From Bacillus renqingensis (GTDB taxonomy: Bacteria > Bacillota > Bacilli > Bacillales > Cytobacillaceae): DNA of 64,000 nt. The stretch lies in contig NZ_JADDIU010000006.1 of assembly GCF_016464375.1 (NCBI RefSeq), positions 1 to 64,000 on the forward strand, read 5' to 3'. The position numbers were made by a program, and so were the translations under genes. Numbering within the stretch: the stretch's first letter is position 1; the number at the start of each line of letters is the position of its first letter. The notes beneath the pieces are model-generated. The model saw only the letters and a program-made list of their open reading frames with translations, had not been told where the DNA came from and searched no databases. Positions 24,139-33,271 of this stretch are shown one piece after another.

Positions 24139-25020
24139 ATGCAGAAGGCGCTTCAAGAGCTGTTTGAGTTAAGAGTTCCACAATTTGTCTCCAATGTTAA
24201 TCAAAGAAATCAAAAGGATTATTTTTCAAAGGCGGAAAGGAAGCTGGAGTCGTTATCCAAAAGGTCTGCGGAGATTGTAAAAGTGAAAGCGGCAGGAAAA
24301 ATAATGGAAACGGAAAATGAAGATCAATTTGAAAAGGTTCACTACCTGACCCATTATCAATATTTAATCAAACAAAAAGGAAAGCTTTATTTGGAAGAAG
24401 AAGCAGAGGAAAGGGTTGCAAAGTTCTATAAAGGGGTTCTCATCGCAGATGAGGAAGTAAGACCGCCGGCTGTGCCATGTGAACAAGATCAATCCCCTGT
24501 TCTGACCGAGGATGATAATGTGGAGCGTATAAGCTATCAATACAACCGCCTCAAGGCAGTGCAATACGCTGAGCGCTGGTGGAATACGTACAATCCTGCT
24601 TATAAAAAATTTGAAAATAATTGTACCAACTATATCTCGCAATGTCTAAGGGCAGGCGAGGCCCCGATGAGAGGCTATCCGAACCGTGGCGCGGGCTGGT
24701 GGTACCAACACACGAATTGGAGCTATAGCTGGGCGGTGGCCCATTCACTCAAAAACTATTTAGGCAGTTCAAAAAGCGGCCTCAGGGCTAAGGAGGTCAC
24801 TAGTGCCGACCAGTTGATTTTGGGAGACGTGATTTGTTATGACTTTGAAGGGGATGGCAGGTACAATCATAATACAATTGTCACCGGCAAGGATGCTTAC
24901 GGGATGCCATTAGTGAATGCTAATACCTATAACAGCCGCATGAGGTACTGGGCCTATGAAGACTCCTCTGCTTACACACCGAATATTAAATATAAGTTCT
25001 ACACCATCGTGGACGGGTAA
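24139..25020 (+). CDS. yhbB: Amidase_6 domain protein, YhbB-like
   Basis: 293 residues. The N-terminal half is charged and helical; the C-terminal domain (about 135-290) is an NlpC/P60-like papain fold of the amidase_6 type with the cysteine in FENNCTNYISQCLRAG, the His in DGRYNHNTIVTG and the NANTYNSR motif. No signal peptide or membrane helix is visible, so how it would reach the wall is unclear. B. subtilis yhbB, unknown function, has the same position between yhbA and cspR. ATG is preceded by AGAAAGGAGTTGATT. Confidence 0.8.
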   Translation: MQKALQELFELRVPQFVSNVNQRNQKDYFSKAERKLESLSKRSAEIVKVKAAGKIMETENEDQFEKVHYLTHYQYLIKQKGKLYLEEEAEERVAKFYKGVLIADEEVRPPAVPCEQDQSPVLTEDDNVERISYQYNRLKAVQYAERWWNTYNPAYKKFENNCTNYISQCLRAGEAPMRGYPNRGAGWWYQHTNWSYSWAVAHSLKNYLGSSKSGLRAKEVTSADQLILGDVICYDFEGDGRYNHNTIVTGKDAYGMPLVNANTYNSRMRYWAYEDSSAYTPNIKYKFYTIVDG

Positions 25021-25088
25021 GTTTGACCTTGAATAGAAGAATGATAGTGGTATAATGGCAGGGAAAGTTTTTTATAGAGGTGAGAAAC

Positions 25089-25580
25089 GTGTCAGTGCAT
25101 GTTGTATTATATCAGCCAGAAATTCCTTCTAATACCGGAAACATTGCCCGCACTTGTGCAGCTACAGATACCACTTTACATTTAATTCGGCCATTGGGAT
25201 TCTCGACCGATGACAAAATGTTAAAAAGGGCAGGTTTGGATTATTGGGAGTTCGTCAATATTGTTTATTATGATTCCTTAGATGAATTTTTTGAAAAAAA
25301 TACCGGCGGCGAGTTTTTTTATTTAACAAAATTTGGTGAAAAGCCGCATAGTTCGTTTGACTATAGCGATTTGAACAAAGACTATTATTTTATTTTCGGT
25401 CGTGAAACAACAGGTCTTCCGAAAGAAGTAATCGAGCAAAACTATGAACGCGCATTACGAATTCCGATGAATGAAAATGTCCGCTCATTAAATTTATCTA
25501 ATACCGCAGCGATTCTTGTTTACGAGGCCCTAAGACAGCAAAACTATCCAAACTTAATTAGAAAAGGGCCTAAACGCTAG
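25089..25580 (+). CDS. trmL: tRNA (cytidine/uridine-34-2'-O)-methyltransferase
   Basis: 163 residues from GTG 25089 (AGAGGTGAG upstream); an earlier GTG at 25080 lies inside that site. SPOUT-class enzyme that 2'-O-methylates the wobble nucleotide of leucine tRNAs using S-adenosylmethionine. Motifs: PEIPSNTGNIARTCAATD (8-25), FGRETTGLP (about 101-109), and the trefoil-knot motif RIPMNENVRSLNLSNTAAIL. Equivalent to B. subtilis cspR. The stop lies in a terminator, and the nitroreductase starts 32 bp later. Confidence 0.93.
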   Translation: MSVHVVLYQPEIPSNTGNIARTCAATDTTLHLIRPLGFSTDDKMLKRAGLDYWEFVNIVYYDSLDEFFEKNTGGEFFYLTKFGEKPHSSFDYSDLNKDYYFIFGRETTGLPKEVIEQNYERALRIPMNENVRSLNLSNTAAILVYEALRQQNYPNLIRKGPKR

Positions 25581-25589
25581 GCCTTTTTC
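25562..25589 (+). terminator. Terminator overlapping the trmL stop
   Basis: AAAAGGGCCTA pairs with TAGGCCTTTTT around AACGC; the stop codon is inside the second arm. Confidence 0.65.
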
Positions 25590-25612
25590 TTATAGGAAAG
25601 GAGAAATATATA

Positions 25613-26362
25613 GTGAACGAAGTAATTGACACCATCCTCAATCATCGTTCGATCCGCCATTTTGAGGACAAGCCGTTAACCACTGAGCAGATCAAGACGA
25701 TTGTCACCTGTGCTCAGGCAGCGGCCACGTCAAGTTTTATTCAGGCCTATTCCATTATTGGAGTTAAGGATAAGGAGAAGAAGAAAAGATTAGCAGAACT
25801 TGCCGGAAATCAGGAATATGTTGCTATTAACGGTCATTTTTTTGTTTTTTGTGCTGATTTATACCGACATACCATTATTGGCGAGCAGGAACAAAAGGAT
25901 GTCACCCTTTCGCTGGAAAGTACAGAGAAATTTATGGTCGCGCTGATCGATACCGCATTAGCAGCGCAGAATGCTGCGATTGCAGCCGAATCCATGGGCT
26001 TAGGTATTTGTTACATAGGTGGCTTGCGCAACCATTTGGATGAGGTAAAAACCATGTTGAAAACACCGGAGAGGGTCATTCCTTTGTTTGGTTTAGCGGT
26101 TGGTTATCCAACAAAAATAACGGAAAAGAAACCGAGATTACCATTTGAACATATTTATCACGAAGATGAATACGAACAAAACCAGGATGTTTACCGCGAG
26201 CAGCTTCATGAATATGATAGGCTCATTTCCAGCTACTATTATAAGCGGACAAATGGAAAAAGACAGGATCGCTGGACCGAGCAGATAGCCAATATGCTCA
26301 CAAAGCAGAACAGGATGTATATGAAGGAGTTTGTGCAAAAAAATAAGCTGAATTTAAAATAA
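25613..26362 (+). CDS. NfrA/NfsA-type flavin nitroreductase
   Basis: 249 residues, GTG start after GGAAAGGAGAAATAT. Signature NHRSIRHFEDKPL (FMN phosphate contact, residues 10-22), a Ser-rich FMN loop ATSSFIQAYS, and ESMGLGICYIGGLRN of the NfsA/NfrA subgroup. It would be an FMN-dependent NAD(P)H oxidoreductase acting on nitroaromatics, quinones or flavins in the cytoplasm; the physiological substrate is unknown. It replaces yhbD/E/F of the B. subtilis order at this place. Confidence 0.88.
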   Translation: MNEVIDTILNHRSIRHFEDKPLTTEQIKTIVTCAQAAATSSFIQAYSIIGVKDKEKKKRLAELAGNQEYVAINGHFFVFCADLYRHTIIGEQEQKDVTLSLESTEKFMVALIDTALAAQNAAIAAESMGLGICYIGGLRNHLDEVKTMLKTPERVIPLFGLAVGYPTKITEKKPRLPFEHIYHEDEYEQNQDVYREQLHEYDRLISSYYYKRTNGKRQDRWTEQIANMLTKQNRMYMKEFVQKNKLNLK

Positions 26363-26397
26363 ACAGGACCGCAACCTTCGGCGGTCCTGTTTTTTTA
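26363..26397 (+). terminator. Terminator of the nitroreductase gene
   Basis: ACAGGACCGC pairs with GCGGTCCTGT, then seven T residues. Confidence 0.88.
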
Positions 26398-26411
26398 TTT
26401 AGAAGGTAAGA

Positions 26412-26560
26412 AAGTATAAAATTTTCGACTTTGAGAATTGTCTAGCTCCAGGCGCCAGCGGCTCGAGGTCACAAGCCAATCCGTCAAGAAGGCTAAAGAA
26501 CAGCCTTCTCGCCGGCTCGTCTTGTGCTTGTCGCCGCTAGGCGGGCGCCTTGCGCTTTTC
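26412..26560 (-). repeat. Dispersed intergenic element, copy 2 (short form)
   Basis: TTCGACTTTGAGAATTG, CTAGCTCCAGGCGCC at one end and GGCGCCTTGCGCTTTTCTT at the other match copy 1, with an interior of paired arms (AGAAGGCT/AGCCTTCT). Read on the minus strand it starts right after the stop codon of the 29-residue gene at 26561 and ends about 15 bases before the nitroreductase terminator. Confidence 0.8.
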
Positions 26561-26650
26561 TTAATTCTGTCCTGGTTTATCATTAAATCCTGCTGTGAAA
26601 ATTGCGGCTAAGAATGCGACCATTACGCAAAGGATAAGGAATAAGCTCAT
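26561..26650 (-). CDS. 29-residue membrane peptide
   Basis: ATG at 26650, ten bases after GAAGGGGGA, encodes MSLFLILCVMVAFLAAIFTA followed by GFNDKPGQN: one membrane helix and a short polar tail. The strong ribosome site and clean hydrophobic profile argue for a real gene. I do not recognise it with confidence. It lies antisense and upstream of prkA, with the stop abutting repeat copy 2. Confidence 0.6.
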   Translation of the reverse strand: MSLFLILCVMVAFLAAIFTAGFNDKPGQN

Positions 26651-26769
26651 TGGTATGTAAATCCCCCTTCGTCAATTTAAACATATAGTATTATTATAGC
26701 CTATCTTTAAAAAATGAAAAGAGCAAGATGGTGAAAAACAAAAAGTAAATGATGAATCCGTCTTGGTTA

Positions 26770-26799
26770 TGCATGTTCAATTGATAATGCGCATAGAGT
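26770..26799 (+). promoter_or_regulatory. Candidate sigma-E promoter of prkA
   Basis: TGCATGTT (26770-26777), a 14-base spacer and CATAGAGT (26792-26799) resemble the mother-cell sigma-E consensus GTCATATT-N14-CATACANT. prkA is known to be sigma-E dependent in B. subtilis, which supports the call. Confidence 0.5.
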
Positions 26800-26839
26800 A
26801 TATTAATCGTCTCTGATTAAGCTACAGGGGGAGGGCCAT

Positions 26840-28735
26840 ATGGATATTTTAAAAAAAATCGAGAGGTTTCGGGAAGAGGAAGAAAAACTTCGCTGGGAAG
26901 GAACCTTTGCGGAATATTTACAATTGTTAAAAGAGAAGCCATGGATTGCACAATCAGCACATTCTCGAGTTTATAATATGATTAAGGATGAAGGAATTGA
27001 AGAGGAAAAAGGGACGAAAAGGTATCATTTTTTTAGTCATCAATTATTTGGCTTAGAGGAAGCCCTTGAACGGCTGGTAGAGGAATACTTTCATCCGTCG
27101 GCAAAACGACTGGATGTTAGAAAACGGATTTTGCTTCTAATGGGACCTGTAAGTGGAGGAAAATCAACGCTTGTCACGTTGTTAAAAAGAGGGTTAGAAA
27201 AATACTCCCGTACAGATCGCGGCTCTATATTTGCGATAAAGGGATGCCCAATGCATGAAGATCCGCTCCATTTAATTCCCCATCATTTGAGACAGGATTT
27301 CTTTGATGAATACGGTATTCGAATTGAAGGAAACCTTTCACCGCTCAACATGATGCGGCTTGAGCAGGAATACGGGGGTCGAATGGAAGATGTGTTGGTC
27401 GAAAGAATCTTCTTCTCTGAAGATAAACGAGTTGGGATTGGAACCTTTAGCCCGTCTGACCCCAAATCCCAGGATATTGCTGATTTAACAGGGAGTATTG
27501 ATTTTTCAACTATTGCTGAATATGGTTCTGAATCCGACCCGCGTGCCTACCGGTTCGACGGCGAGCTTAATAAGGCGAACCGTGGGATGATGGAGTTCCA
27601 AGAAATGTTAAAGTGTGATGAGAAATTTCTTTGGCATCTGCTGTCACTGACACAGGAAGGAAATTTCAAGGCAGGCAGATTTGCCCTCATAAGCGCTGAT
27701 GAACTTATCGTCGCCCATACAAATGAAACGGAATACCGCTCCTTTATCTCAAACAAGAAAAATGAGGCACTCCACTCCAGGATTATTGTGATGCCGATTC
27801 CATACAATTTAAAGGTATCACAGGAGGAAAAAATTTATGAAAAAATGATTAGTGAAAGTGATGTAGCGGATGTCCATATTGCCCCGCATACGTTAAAGGT
27901 TGCTGCGATGTTCACGATTTTGACTCGTTTAAAGGAACCGAAGAAAGGCGATATTGACTTGGTCAAGAAATTGCGTCTTTACGATGGTGAAAGTGTCGAG
28001 GGCTACAACAGTGCGGATGTGGATGAACTGAAAAAGGAATATCCTGATGAAGGAATGAGCGGGATTGATCCGCGTTATGTCATTAACCGGATTTCCTCCA
28101 CAATTATACGTAAAGAGGTTCCGTCAATTAATGCCTTGGATGTCTTAAGGTCGCTAAAGGATGGGCTGGATCAGCACCCATCGATTACGACTGAACTGCG
28201 TGAGCGCTATATGAATTATATTTCATTGGCGCGAAAAGAGTATGATAATATTGCCAAAAAAGAAGTTCAAAAGGCTTTTGTTTATTCCTATGAAGAGTCG
28301 GCGAAAACATTGATGGACAATTATTTAGATAATGTGGAAGCCTATTGTAATAAGGCAAAACTGCGTGATCCGTTGACAGGTGAAGAAATTAATCCGGATG
28401 AGAAGCTTATGCGTTCCATTGAGGAACAAATTGGGATCTCCGAAAATGCGAAAAAGGCCTTCAGAGAAGAAATATTAATCAGAATCTCTGCCTTTGCCCG
28501 GAAAGGCAAGCGTTTTGACTATAATTCTCATGACCGCCTGCGTGAAGCCATTCAGAAAAAGCTGTTTGCTGACTTGAAGGATGTTGTCAAGATTACGACT
28601 TCTACAAAAACGCCGGATGAGCAGCAGTTGAAGAAAATTAATGAGGTTGTCGCCCGTCTTATTGATGAACATGGTTACAACTCTACATCAGCAAATGAAT
28701 TATTGCGTTATGTGGGAAGCTTATTGAACCGATAA
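26840..28735 (+). CDS. prkA: PrkA, AAA+ serine protein kinase of sporulation
   Basis: 631 residues, the usual length. N-terminal AAA+ domain with Walker A GPVSGGKS (102-109) and a C-terminal kinase-like domain (about 400-630). PrkA is expressed in the mother cell and affects sporulation; it has been described as a serine kinase and more recently as an AAA+ protease, so its activity is debated. ATG follows CAGGGGGAGGGCCAT. yhbH follows as in B. subtilis, but with its own 239-bp gap and a terminator between. Confidence 0.95.
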   Translation: MDILKKIERFREEEEKLRWEGTFAEYLQLLKEKPWIAQSAHSRVYNMIKDEGIEEEKGTKRYHFFSHQLFGLEEALERLVEEYFHPSAKRLDVRKRILLLMGPVSGGKSTLVTLLKRGLEKYSRTDRGSIFAIKGCPMHEDPLHLIPHHLRQDFFDEYGIRIEGNLSPLNMMRLEQEYGGRMEDVLVERIFFSEDKRVGIGTFSPSDPKSQDIADLTGSIDFSTIAEYGSESDPRAYRFDGELNKANRGMMEFQEMLKCDEKFLWHLLSLTQEGNFKAGRFALISADELIVAHTNETEYRSFISNKKNEALHSRIIVMPIPYNLKVSQEEKIYEKMISESDVADVHIAPHTLKVAAMFTILTRLKEPKKGDIDLVKKLRLYDGESVEGYNSADVDELKKEYPDEGMSGIDPRYVINRISSTIIRKEVPSINALDVLRSLKDGLDQHPSITTELRERYMNYISLARKEYDNIAKKEVQKAFVYSYEESAKTLMDNYLDNVEAYCNKAKLRDPLTGEEINPDEKLMRSIEEQIGISENAKKAFREEILIRISAFARKGKRFDYNSHDRLREAIQKKLFADLKDVVKITTSTKTPDEQQLKKINEVVARLIDEHGYNSTSANELLRYVGSLLNR

Positions 28736-28754
28736 TACTTGTGATAAAAATGAA

Positions 28755-28787
28755 AGACTGGCGGAATAATCTGCCAGTCTGTTTTTA
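28755..28787 (+). terminator. Terminator of prkA
   Basis: AGACTGGC pairs with GCCAGTCT, followed by GTTTTT. A CATAGGAT box at 28862-28869 could be a sigma-E -10 for yhbH, but its -35 is poor. Confidence 0.8.
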
Positions 28788-28974
28788 TCATTAAGCCTTG
28801 TCCATTTTTATAGGCGAAGAACTAATTGTCTTATTTAATTGTAAATAATTCTCGATTTCTGCATAGGATAAAGTAATCTATTCTTTAGCAGAAATTTTAC
28901 ACTCGCGTTATTGTATGTCTTAGCAGAAAATGTGTGCATGTTTAATAAAAAATTTTTTATAAGGAGGGCTTTAA

Positions 28975-30141
28975 ATGACAGCGGATAACCATCAGTTTGT
29001 AATCTCAAAAGAAGATTGGTCCCTCCATCGTAAAGGCCACGATGACCAACAGCGCCATCAGGAAAAGGTACAGGAGGCCATTCGCAATAATCTTCCAGAC
29101 TTAATTACCGAAGAAAGCATTATTATGTCTAATGGTCGAGATGTGGTGAAAATTCCAATTCGTTCATTAGATGAGTATAAAATTCGCTATAATTATGATA
29201 AAAATAAGCACGTTGGCCAGGGGGACGGTGAAAGCCAAGTTGGTGATGTAGTGGCACGCGATGGATCGAGCGGACAAAAGGGTCCCGGTAAAGGCCAGGG
29301 AGCCGGGGATCAGGCAGGGGAAGATTATTTTGAAGCAGAGGTTTCTTTAATGGAACTGGAGGAAGCCTTATTTAAACAATTGGAACTTCCGAATTTAAAG
29401 AAAAAGGAAGATCAGGAACATCTAGTCGAAAATATTGAGTTCAATGATATAAGAAAGATCGGGCTAATGGGGAATATTGATAAAAAACGAACGATGATGT
29501 CTGCTTTTAAACGGAATGCAATGAGTGGAAAGCCTGGATTCCACCCCATTTACAAGGACGATTTAAAATTTAAAACCTGGAACGAAGTAGTGAAGCCGGA
29601 TTCTAAAGCTGTTGTAATCGCGATGATGGATACGAGTGGTTCGATGGGAATTTGGGAAAAATATATGGCACGCAGCTTTTTCTTCTGGATGACCCGCTTT
29701 TTAAGAACAAAGTATGAAACGGTAGAAATTGAGTTTATTGCTCACCATACAGAAGCAAAGGTTGTTTCCGAAGAGGACTTCTTCTCAAAAGGGGAAAGTG
29801 GCGGCACTATTTGTTCATCTGCCTACCGTAAAGCCTTGGAAATCATAGACACAAAATATAATCCACGAAAATTCAACATTTATCCATTTCACTTTTCAGA
29901 CGGTGATAATCTCACATCGGATAATGCCCGCTGTGTGAAGCTGGTAGAGGAGCTAATGAAGCTATCAAATATGTTTGGCTATGGCGAGGTCAACCAGTAC
30001 AATCGTCATTCCACCTTAATGACCGCTTACAAAAACATCAAGGATGAGCGCTTTCGTTACTACATCTTAAAACAAAAAGCAGATGTGTTTCACGCCATGA
30101 AAAGCTTTTTTCAAAAAGAAGAAGAAAAAATGTATGCATAA
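28975..30141 (+). CDS. yhbH: YhbH sporulation protein (DUF444)
   Basis: 388 residues. DUF444 proteins accompany PrkA in many bacteria (YeaH/YeaG in enterics). Visible: a Gly/Gln/Asp-rich linker (about 80-112) and a von Willebrand A-like domain with MIDAS motif DTSGSM (about 222-227) and a [10 protein letters not shown] segment. Probably works with PrkA in the mother cell; the biochemical role is unknown. ATG follows TAAGGAGGGCTTTAA. Confidence 0.93.
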   Translation: MTADNHQFVISKEDWSLHRKGHDDQQRHQEKVQEAIRNNLPDLITEESIIMSNGRDVVKIPIRSLDEYKIRYNYDKNKHVGQGDGESQVGDVVARDGSSGQKGPGKGQGAGDQAGEDYFEAEVSLMELEEALFKQLELPNLKKKEDQEHLVENIEFNDIRKIGLMGNIDKKRTMMSAFKRNAMSGKPGFHPIYKDDLKFKTWNEVVKPDSKAVVIAMMDTSGSMGIWEKYMARSFFFWMTRFLRTKYETVEIEFIAHHTEAKVVSEEDFFSKGESGGTICSSAYRKALEIIDTKYNPRKFNIYPFHFSDGDNLTSDNARCVKLVEELMKLSNMFGYGEVNQYNRHSTLMTAYKNIKDERFRYYILKQKADVFHAMKSFFQKEEEKMYA

Positions 30142-30160
30142 ATAAACCTAGTTAAAGAAA

Positions 30161-30187
30161 AACAGGTGCCTGACACCTGTTTTTTTT
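30161..30187 (+). terminator. Terminator of yhbH
   Basis: AACAGGTG pairs with CACCTGTT around CCTGA, followed by T residues. Confidence 0.85.
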
Positions 30188-30194
30188 ATTAAAA

Positions 30195-30231
30195 ATTGGT
30201 ATAGACAACTATACATAGGGAATGGTACTAT
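30195..30231 (+). promoter_or_regulatory. NagR (dre) operator and nagA promoter
   Basis: ATTGGTATAGACAACT (30195-30210) is the NagR/YvoA dre consensus as I recall it, base for base. It overlaps a -35 TAGACA (30202-30207), with TACTAT (30226-30231) 18 bases later as -10, so bound repressor would block polymerase. N-acetylglucosamine-6-phosphate or glucosamine-6-phosphate should relieve it. Confidence 0.85.
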
Positions 30232-30261
30232 AAAGGCATAAGAAGAAAGGAAGTTTTGAAA

Positions 30262-31458
30262 ATGGACGTTAAATCTACCTCTATTTTACTTAAGGGGATG
30301 CGAGTTTATACAGACAACCATGTGATTGAAAACGGCTTTATTAAAATGAAGGATCAAAAAATAACAGAATTTGGAACGGCGGATCAGCTAGGGGATGTAG
30401 AAGGCTTCGAGGTAATTGAAGTACCTTCCCATTTCAATGTCGTACCCGGCTTTATCGATGTCCATATACATGGGGTGAATGGTGCCGATACGATGGATGC
30501 GACAAAAGAGGCGTTAGACACAATGGTAACGGCTTTGCCGAAAGAAGGAACGACAGGTTTTCTAGCGACTACGATAACCCAAGAAGCAAAACAAATTGAA
30601 CTAGCAATCAAAAATGCAGGGGAATATATCGAAAACCAATCACTTCAAGGAAAAGCAGAAATTCTTGGAATCCATCTTGAAGGTCCCTTTGTAAATAGCA
30701 AAAAAGCAGGAGCACAACCGATCCAATATATCATCGACCCAGACCTTGAATTATTTAAAAGGTGGCAAGCCTTAGCGAAAGGCACGATAAAACTGGTGAC
30801 TTTGGCACCGGAACAACCGGGCGGGTTAGAAATGGTTCGTTATTTAAGGGAGAATGGGGTCATTCCATCGATAGGTCATACAGATGCAACCTTTGAACAG
30901 GTTAACGAAGCCATTGAAGCAGGAGCAAACCATGTAACCCATCTTTATAATCAAATGAGAGGACTGCACCATCGCGAACCAGGTGTTGTGGGCGCTGCCT
31001 TTTTACGTGATGAATTAAAGGCAGAAATGATCGTGGATGGTGTCCATATTCATCCTGAAATGGTAAATCTGGCCTATAAACAGAAAAAGAGTGAAGGAAT
31101 TATTTTAATTACGGATTCTATGCGGGCGAAATGCTTGAAAAATGGCAAGTATGACCTAGGAGGTCAGGAGGTTACTGTAAGAAACGGGAAAGCCGTCCTG
31201 GAAGATGGCACCCTTGCAGGAAGCATCTTAAAATTAGGAAATGCCGTTAAAAATATTTTATCCTTTACAAGCTGTACCCTCAAAGAAGCCATTGAAATGG
31301 CATCCGTTAATCCTGCAAAACAATTGAAGCTATATGATCGAAAAGGGAGCATTTCTATTGGAAAGGATGCCGACATCGTCATTCTCGATGATCAAATGGA
31401 TGTTTTTATGACATTTTGTCGAGGGGAACTGGCCTTTCATCAAGAGGAGGGACTATAA
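30262..31458 (+). CDS. nagA: N-acetylglucosamine-6-phosphate deacetylase
   Basis: 398 residues from ATG 30262 (AGAAAGGAAG upstream; an earlier TTG at 30256 is too close). Amidohydrolase TIM barrel: metal motif GFIDVHIHG (His68, His70), HLEGPF (about 137), GHTDAT and HLYNQMRGLHHREPG, catalytic Asp in ITDSM. It removes the acetyl group from GlcNAc-6-P, giving glucosamine-6-P for NagB, which starts two bases after its stop. Confidence 0.94.
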   Translation: MDVKSTSILLKGMRVYTDNHVIENGFIKMKDQKITEFGTADQLGDVEGFEVIEVPSHFNVVPGFIDVHIHGVNGADTMDATKEALDTMVTALPKEGTTGFLATTITQEAKQIELAIKNAGEYIENQSLQGKAEILGIHLEGPFVNSKKAGAQPIQYIIDPDLELFKRWQALAKGTIKLVTLAPEQPGGLEMVRYLRENGVIPSIGHTDATFEQVNEAIEAGANHVTHLYNQMRGLHHREPGVVGAAFLRDELKAEMIVDGVHIHPEMVNLAYKQKKSEGIILITDSMRAKCLKNGKYDLGGQEVTVRNGKAVLEDGTLAGSILKLGNAVKNILSFTSCTLKEAIEMASVNPAKQLKLYDRKGSISIGKDADIVILDDQMDVFMTFCRGELAFHQEEGL

Positions 31459-31459
31459 G

Positions 31460-32185
31460 ATGAATTTGATTGAAGTAAGAGATTATACGGAAATGAGTCA
31501 AAAAGCAGCGGAATATATCATTGAAAAAGTTCGTCGGATTCCAAATATAAAGCTTGGACTGGCTACAGGCGGGACACCCATCGGGACTTATCAAAATCTG
31601 ATTGAGGACCATCAAAAGAATAAAACATCCTATCAAAATGTACTTACTTTTAATTTGGACGAGTATGTCGGACTATCAGGAGATAATCAGAACAGTTACC
31701 GTTATTTTATGAACGACAAGTTGTTCAATCATATTGATATTGATAAAAATAATACCTTTATTCCCTGCGGCAATGTGGAGGACATTGAAGCAGAATGCCA
31801 GAGATACGAAGAATTAATCCATCATCATGGCGGTGTTGACTTACAAGTTCTCGGGATTGGCAGCAATGGCCATATAGGATTCAATGAACCCGGGACTTCC
31901 TTCACATCGAAAACCCATGTTGTTAATTTAACAGCTTCTACTATTGAGGCGAATGCCAGATTTTTTAATAGTAAAGAAGAGGTGCCTACAAAGGCCATTA
32001 CAATGGGGATTTCTTCGATTATGAAAAGTAAAGAGATTCTGCTGTTAATATCGGGAGAGAAGAAAAGAGAGGCAATGCAGAAGCTTTTGCATGCAGAAGT
32101 AACAGAAAGTTTTCCGGCTTCCATTTTGAGAAATCATCCATCGGTTACCATTATTGCGGACCAAGCGGCATTAGCGAAGTCATGA
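31460..32185 (+). CDS. nagB: Glucosamine-6-phosphate deaminase
   Basis: 241 residues. Converts glucosamine-6-P to fructose-6-P and ammonia. Motifs: phosphate loop LATGGTPIGTYQ (about 36-47), catalytic Asp in FNLDEYVGL, and GIGSNGHIGFNEPG with the active-site His. Length suits the short, non-allosteric Gram-positive form. Ribosome site AAGAGGAGGG lies in the end of nagA. Confidence 0.95.
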   Translation: MNLIEVRDYTEMSQKAAEYIIEKVRRIPNIKLGLATGGTPIGTYQNLIEDHQKNKTSYQNVLTFNLDEYVGLSGDNQNSYRYFMNDKLFNHIDIDKNNTFIPCGNVEDIEAECQRYEELIHHHGGVDLQVLGIGSNGHIGFNEPGTSFTSKTHVVNLTASTIEANARFFNSKEEVPTKAITMGISSIMKSKEILLLISGEKKREAMQKLLHAEVTESFPASILRNHPSVTIIADQAALAKS

Positions 32186-32210
32186 GGAGCGAGGAAGTGA
32201 AATAAGGAGA

Positions 32211-32933
32211 ATGATTAATAAGAATTCCCCTGTCCCACTTTATTATCAGCTTGAGGAGTATATTAAAGGGTTAATTGAAAAGGGGGAGCTGCAGCCCGGT
32301 GAGACACTGCCTCCCGAAAGAGAATATGCGCAAAAATATAAAATTAGCCGCATGACTGTCAGACAAGCGATAAATCAGTTAGTCAATGAGGGTTATTTAT
32401 ATCGGCAAAAAGGAAAAGGAACGTTTGTTTCTGAAAGAAAGATTGAACAACCGCTGCAGGGATTGACGAGTTTTACAGAGGAGATGAAAGCTAGAGGGCT
32501 TGTCCCTGGCAGTCAATTAGTTCATTTTGAAATCATCCCTGCACCAAGTCCGATTGCCGAACAATTGACGATTGCCGAAAATACTCCAATTTACGATATT
32601 AAACGGATACGCCTAGCAGATGGTGTACCGATGGCATTGGAAACAAATTATATTTCAGCACATCTTGCCAAAAATCTTACGGAACAAATCGCAAACGAGT
32701 CGCTGTATGACTATATTGAAGGGCAGCTTAAGGTAAGAATTGACAGTGCCACACAGGTGATAGAGTCGTCAATCGCTAGCAAGGATGAGGCGGCATTATT
32801 GAATATAGCTGAAGGGGCACCGGTCATGTTGATTCAAAGAAAGACGTTTCAGAAGGAAGGCACCCCAATTGAATTGGTCAAATCGATCTACCGTGCCGAT
32901 CGCTATAAATTTATGATTGAATTAAAGCGATGA
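32211..32933 (+). CDS. nagR: GntR/HutC-family repressor NagR
   Basis: 240 residues: winged helix (about 8-75, PLYYQLEEYIKGLIEKGELQPGE and SRMTVRQAINQLVNEGYLYRQKGKGTFV) and a UTRA/chorismate-lyase-like effector domain (about 90-235). Orthologous to B. subtilis NagR (YvoA), which represses nagAB and nagP through dre sites and responds to amino sugar phosphates. The dre site before nagA makes this autoregulated. ATG follows AATAAGGAG. Its stop codon abuts repeat copy 3. Confidence 0.93.
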   Translation: MINKNSPVPLYYQLEEYIKGLIEKGELQPGETLPPEREYAQKYKISRMTVRQAINQLVNEGYLYRQKGKGTFVSERKIEQPLQGLTSFTEEMKARGLVPGSQLVHFEIIPAPSPIAEQLTIAENTPIYDIKRIRLADGVPMALETNYISAHLAKNLTEQIANESLYDYIEGQLKVRIDSATQVIESSIASKDEAALLNIAEGAPVMLIQRKTFQKEGTPIELVKSIYRADRYKFMIELKR

Positions 32934-33178
32934 GAAAAGCGCAAGCGCCCTGGTCAGCGGCGTATGGCCTCCTCGAAAAAGCTATCGCTTTTCCTTCGTG
33001 CGATGCTGATGCTGACGAAGCCTTCCTTGTGGAGCGCTCCAACTGAGATAAAGGAAACACGGTGAGCGCAAGCGAACCGATGTTGACTTATCGTAGGGCG
33101 GAGAGCGAAGGCGTCTCGCCGCTAGGGCGCTGAAGCTGGACAATTCTCGAAGCCAAGTGATATAAATTCTGATACTAA
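32934..33178 (+). repeat. Dispersed intergenic element, copy 3 (long form)
   Basis: Begins GAAAAGCGCAAGCGCCCTGG immediately after the nagR stop and ends AATTCTC..AGTGATATAAATTCTGATACT just before the nagR terminator. The interior shares TCCAACTGAGATAAAGGAAA and CGATGTTGACTTATCG with copies 4 and 5, and carries about 60 extra bases near the left end. Confidence 0.85.
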
Positions 33179-33182
33179 AATA

Positions 33183-33209
33183 AAAAACTCGCCTGCTGGC
33201 GAGTTTTTT
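33183..33209 (+). terminator. Terminator of the nag operon
   Basis: AAAACTCGCC pairs with GGCGAGTTTT, with T residues following. Confidence 0.85.
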
Positions 33210-33271
33210 ATTTACTATTTTACGTTGTATAATTGTAAAATGATTTCATAATACATAAGGGAGATGAAGAA

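Noticed and set aside
28862-28869. Sigma-E promoter for yhbH
   Set aside because: CATAGGAT is acceptable as -10, but the -35 is poor; left as a possibility only in the prkA terminator note.
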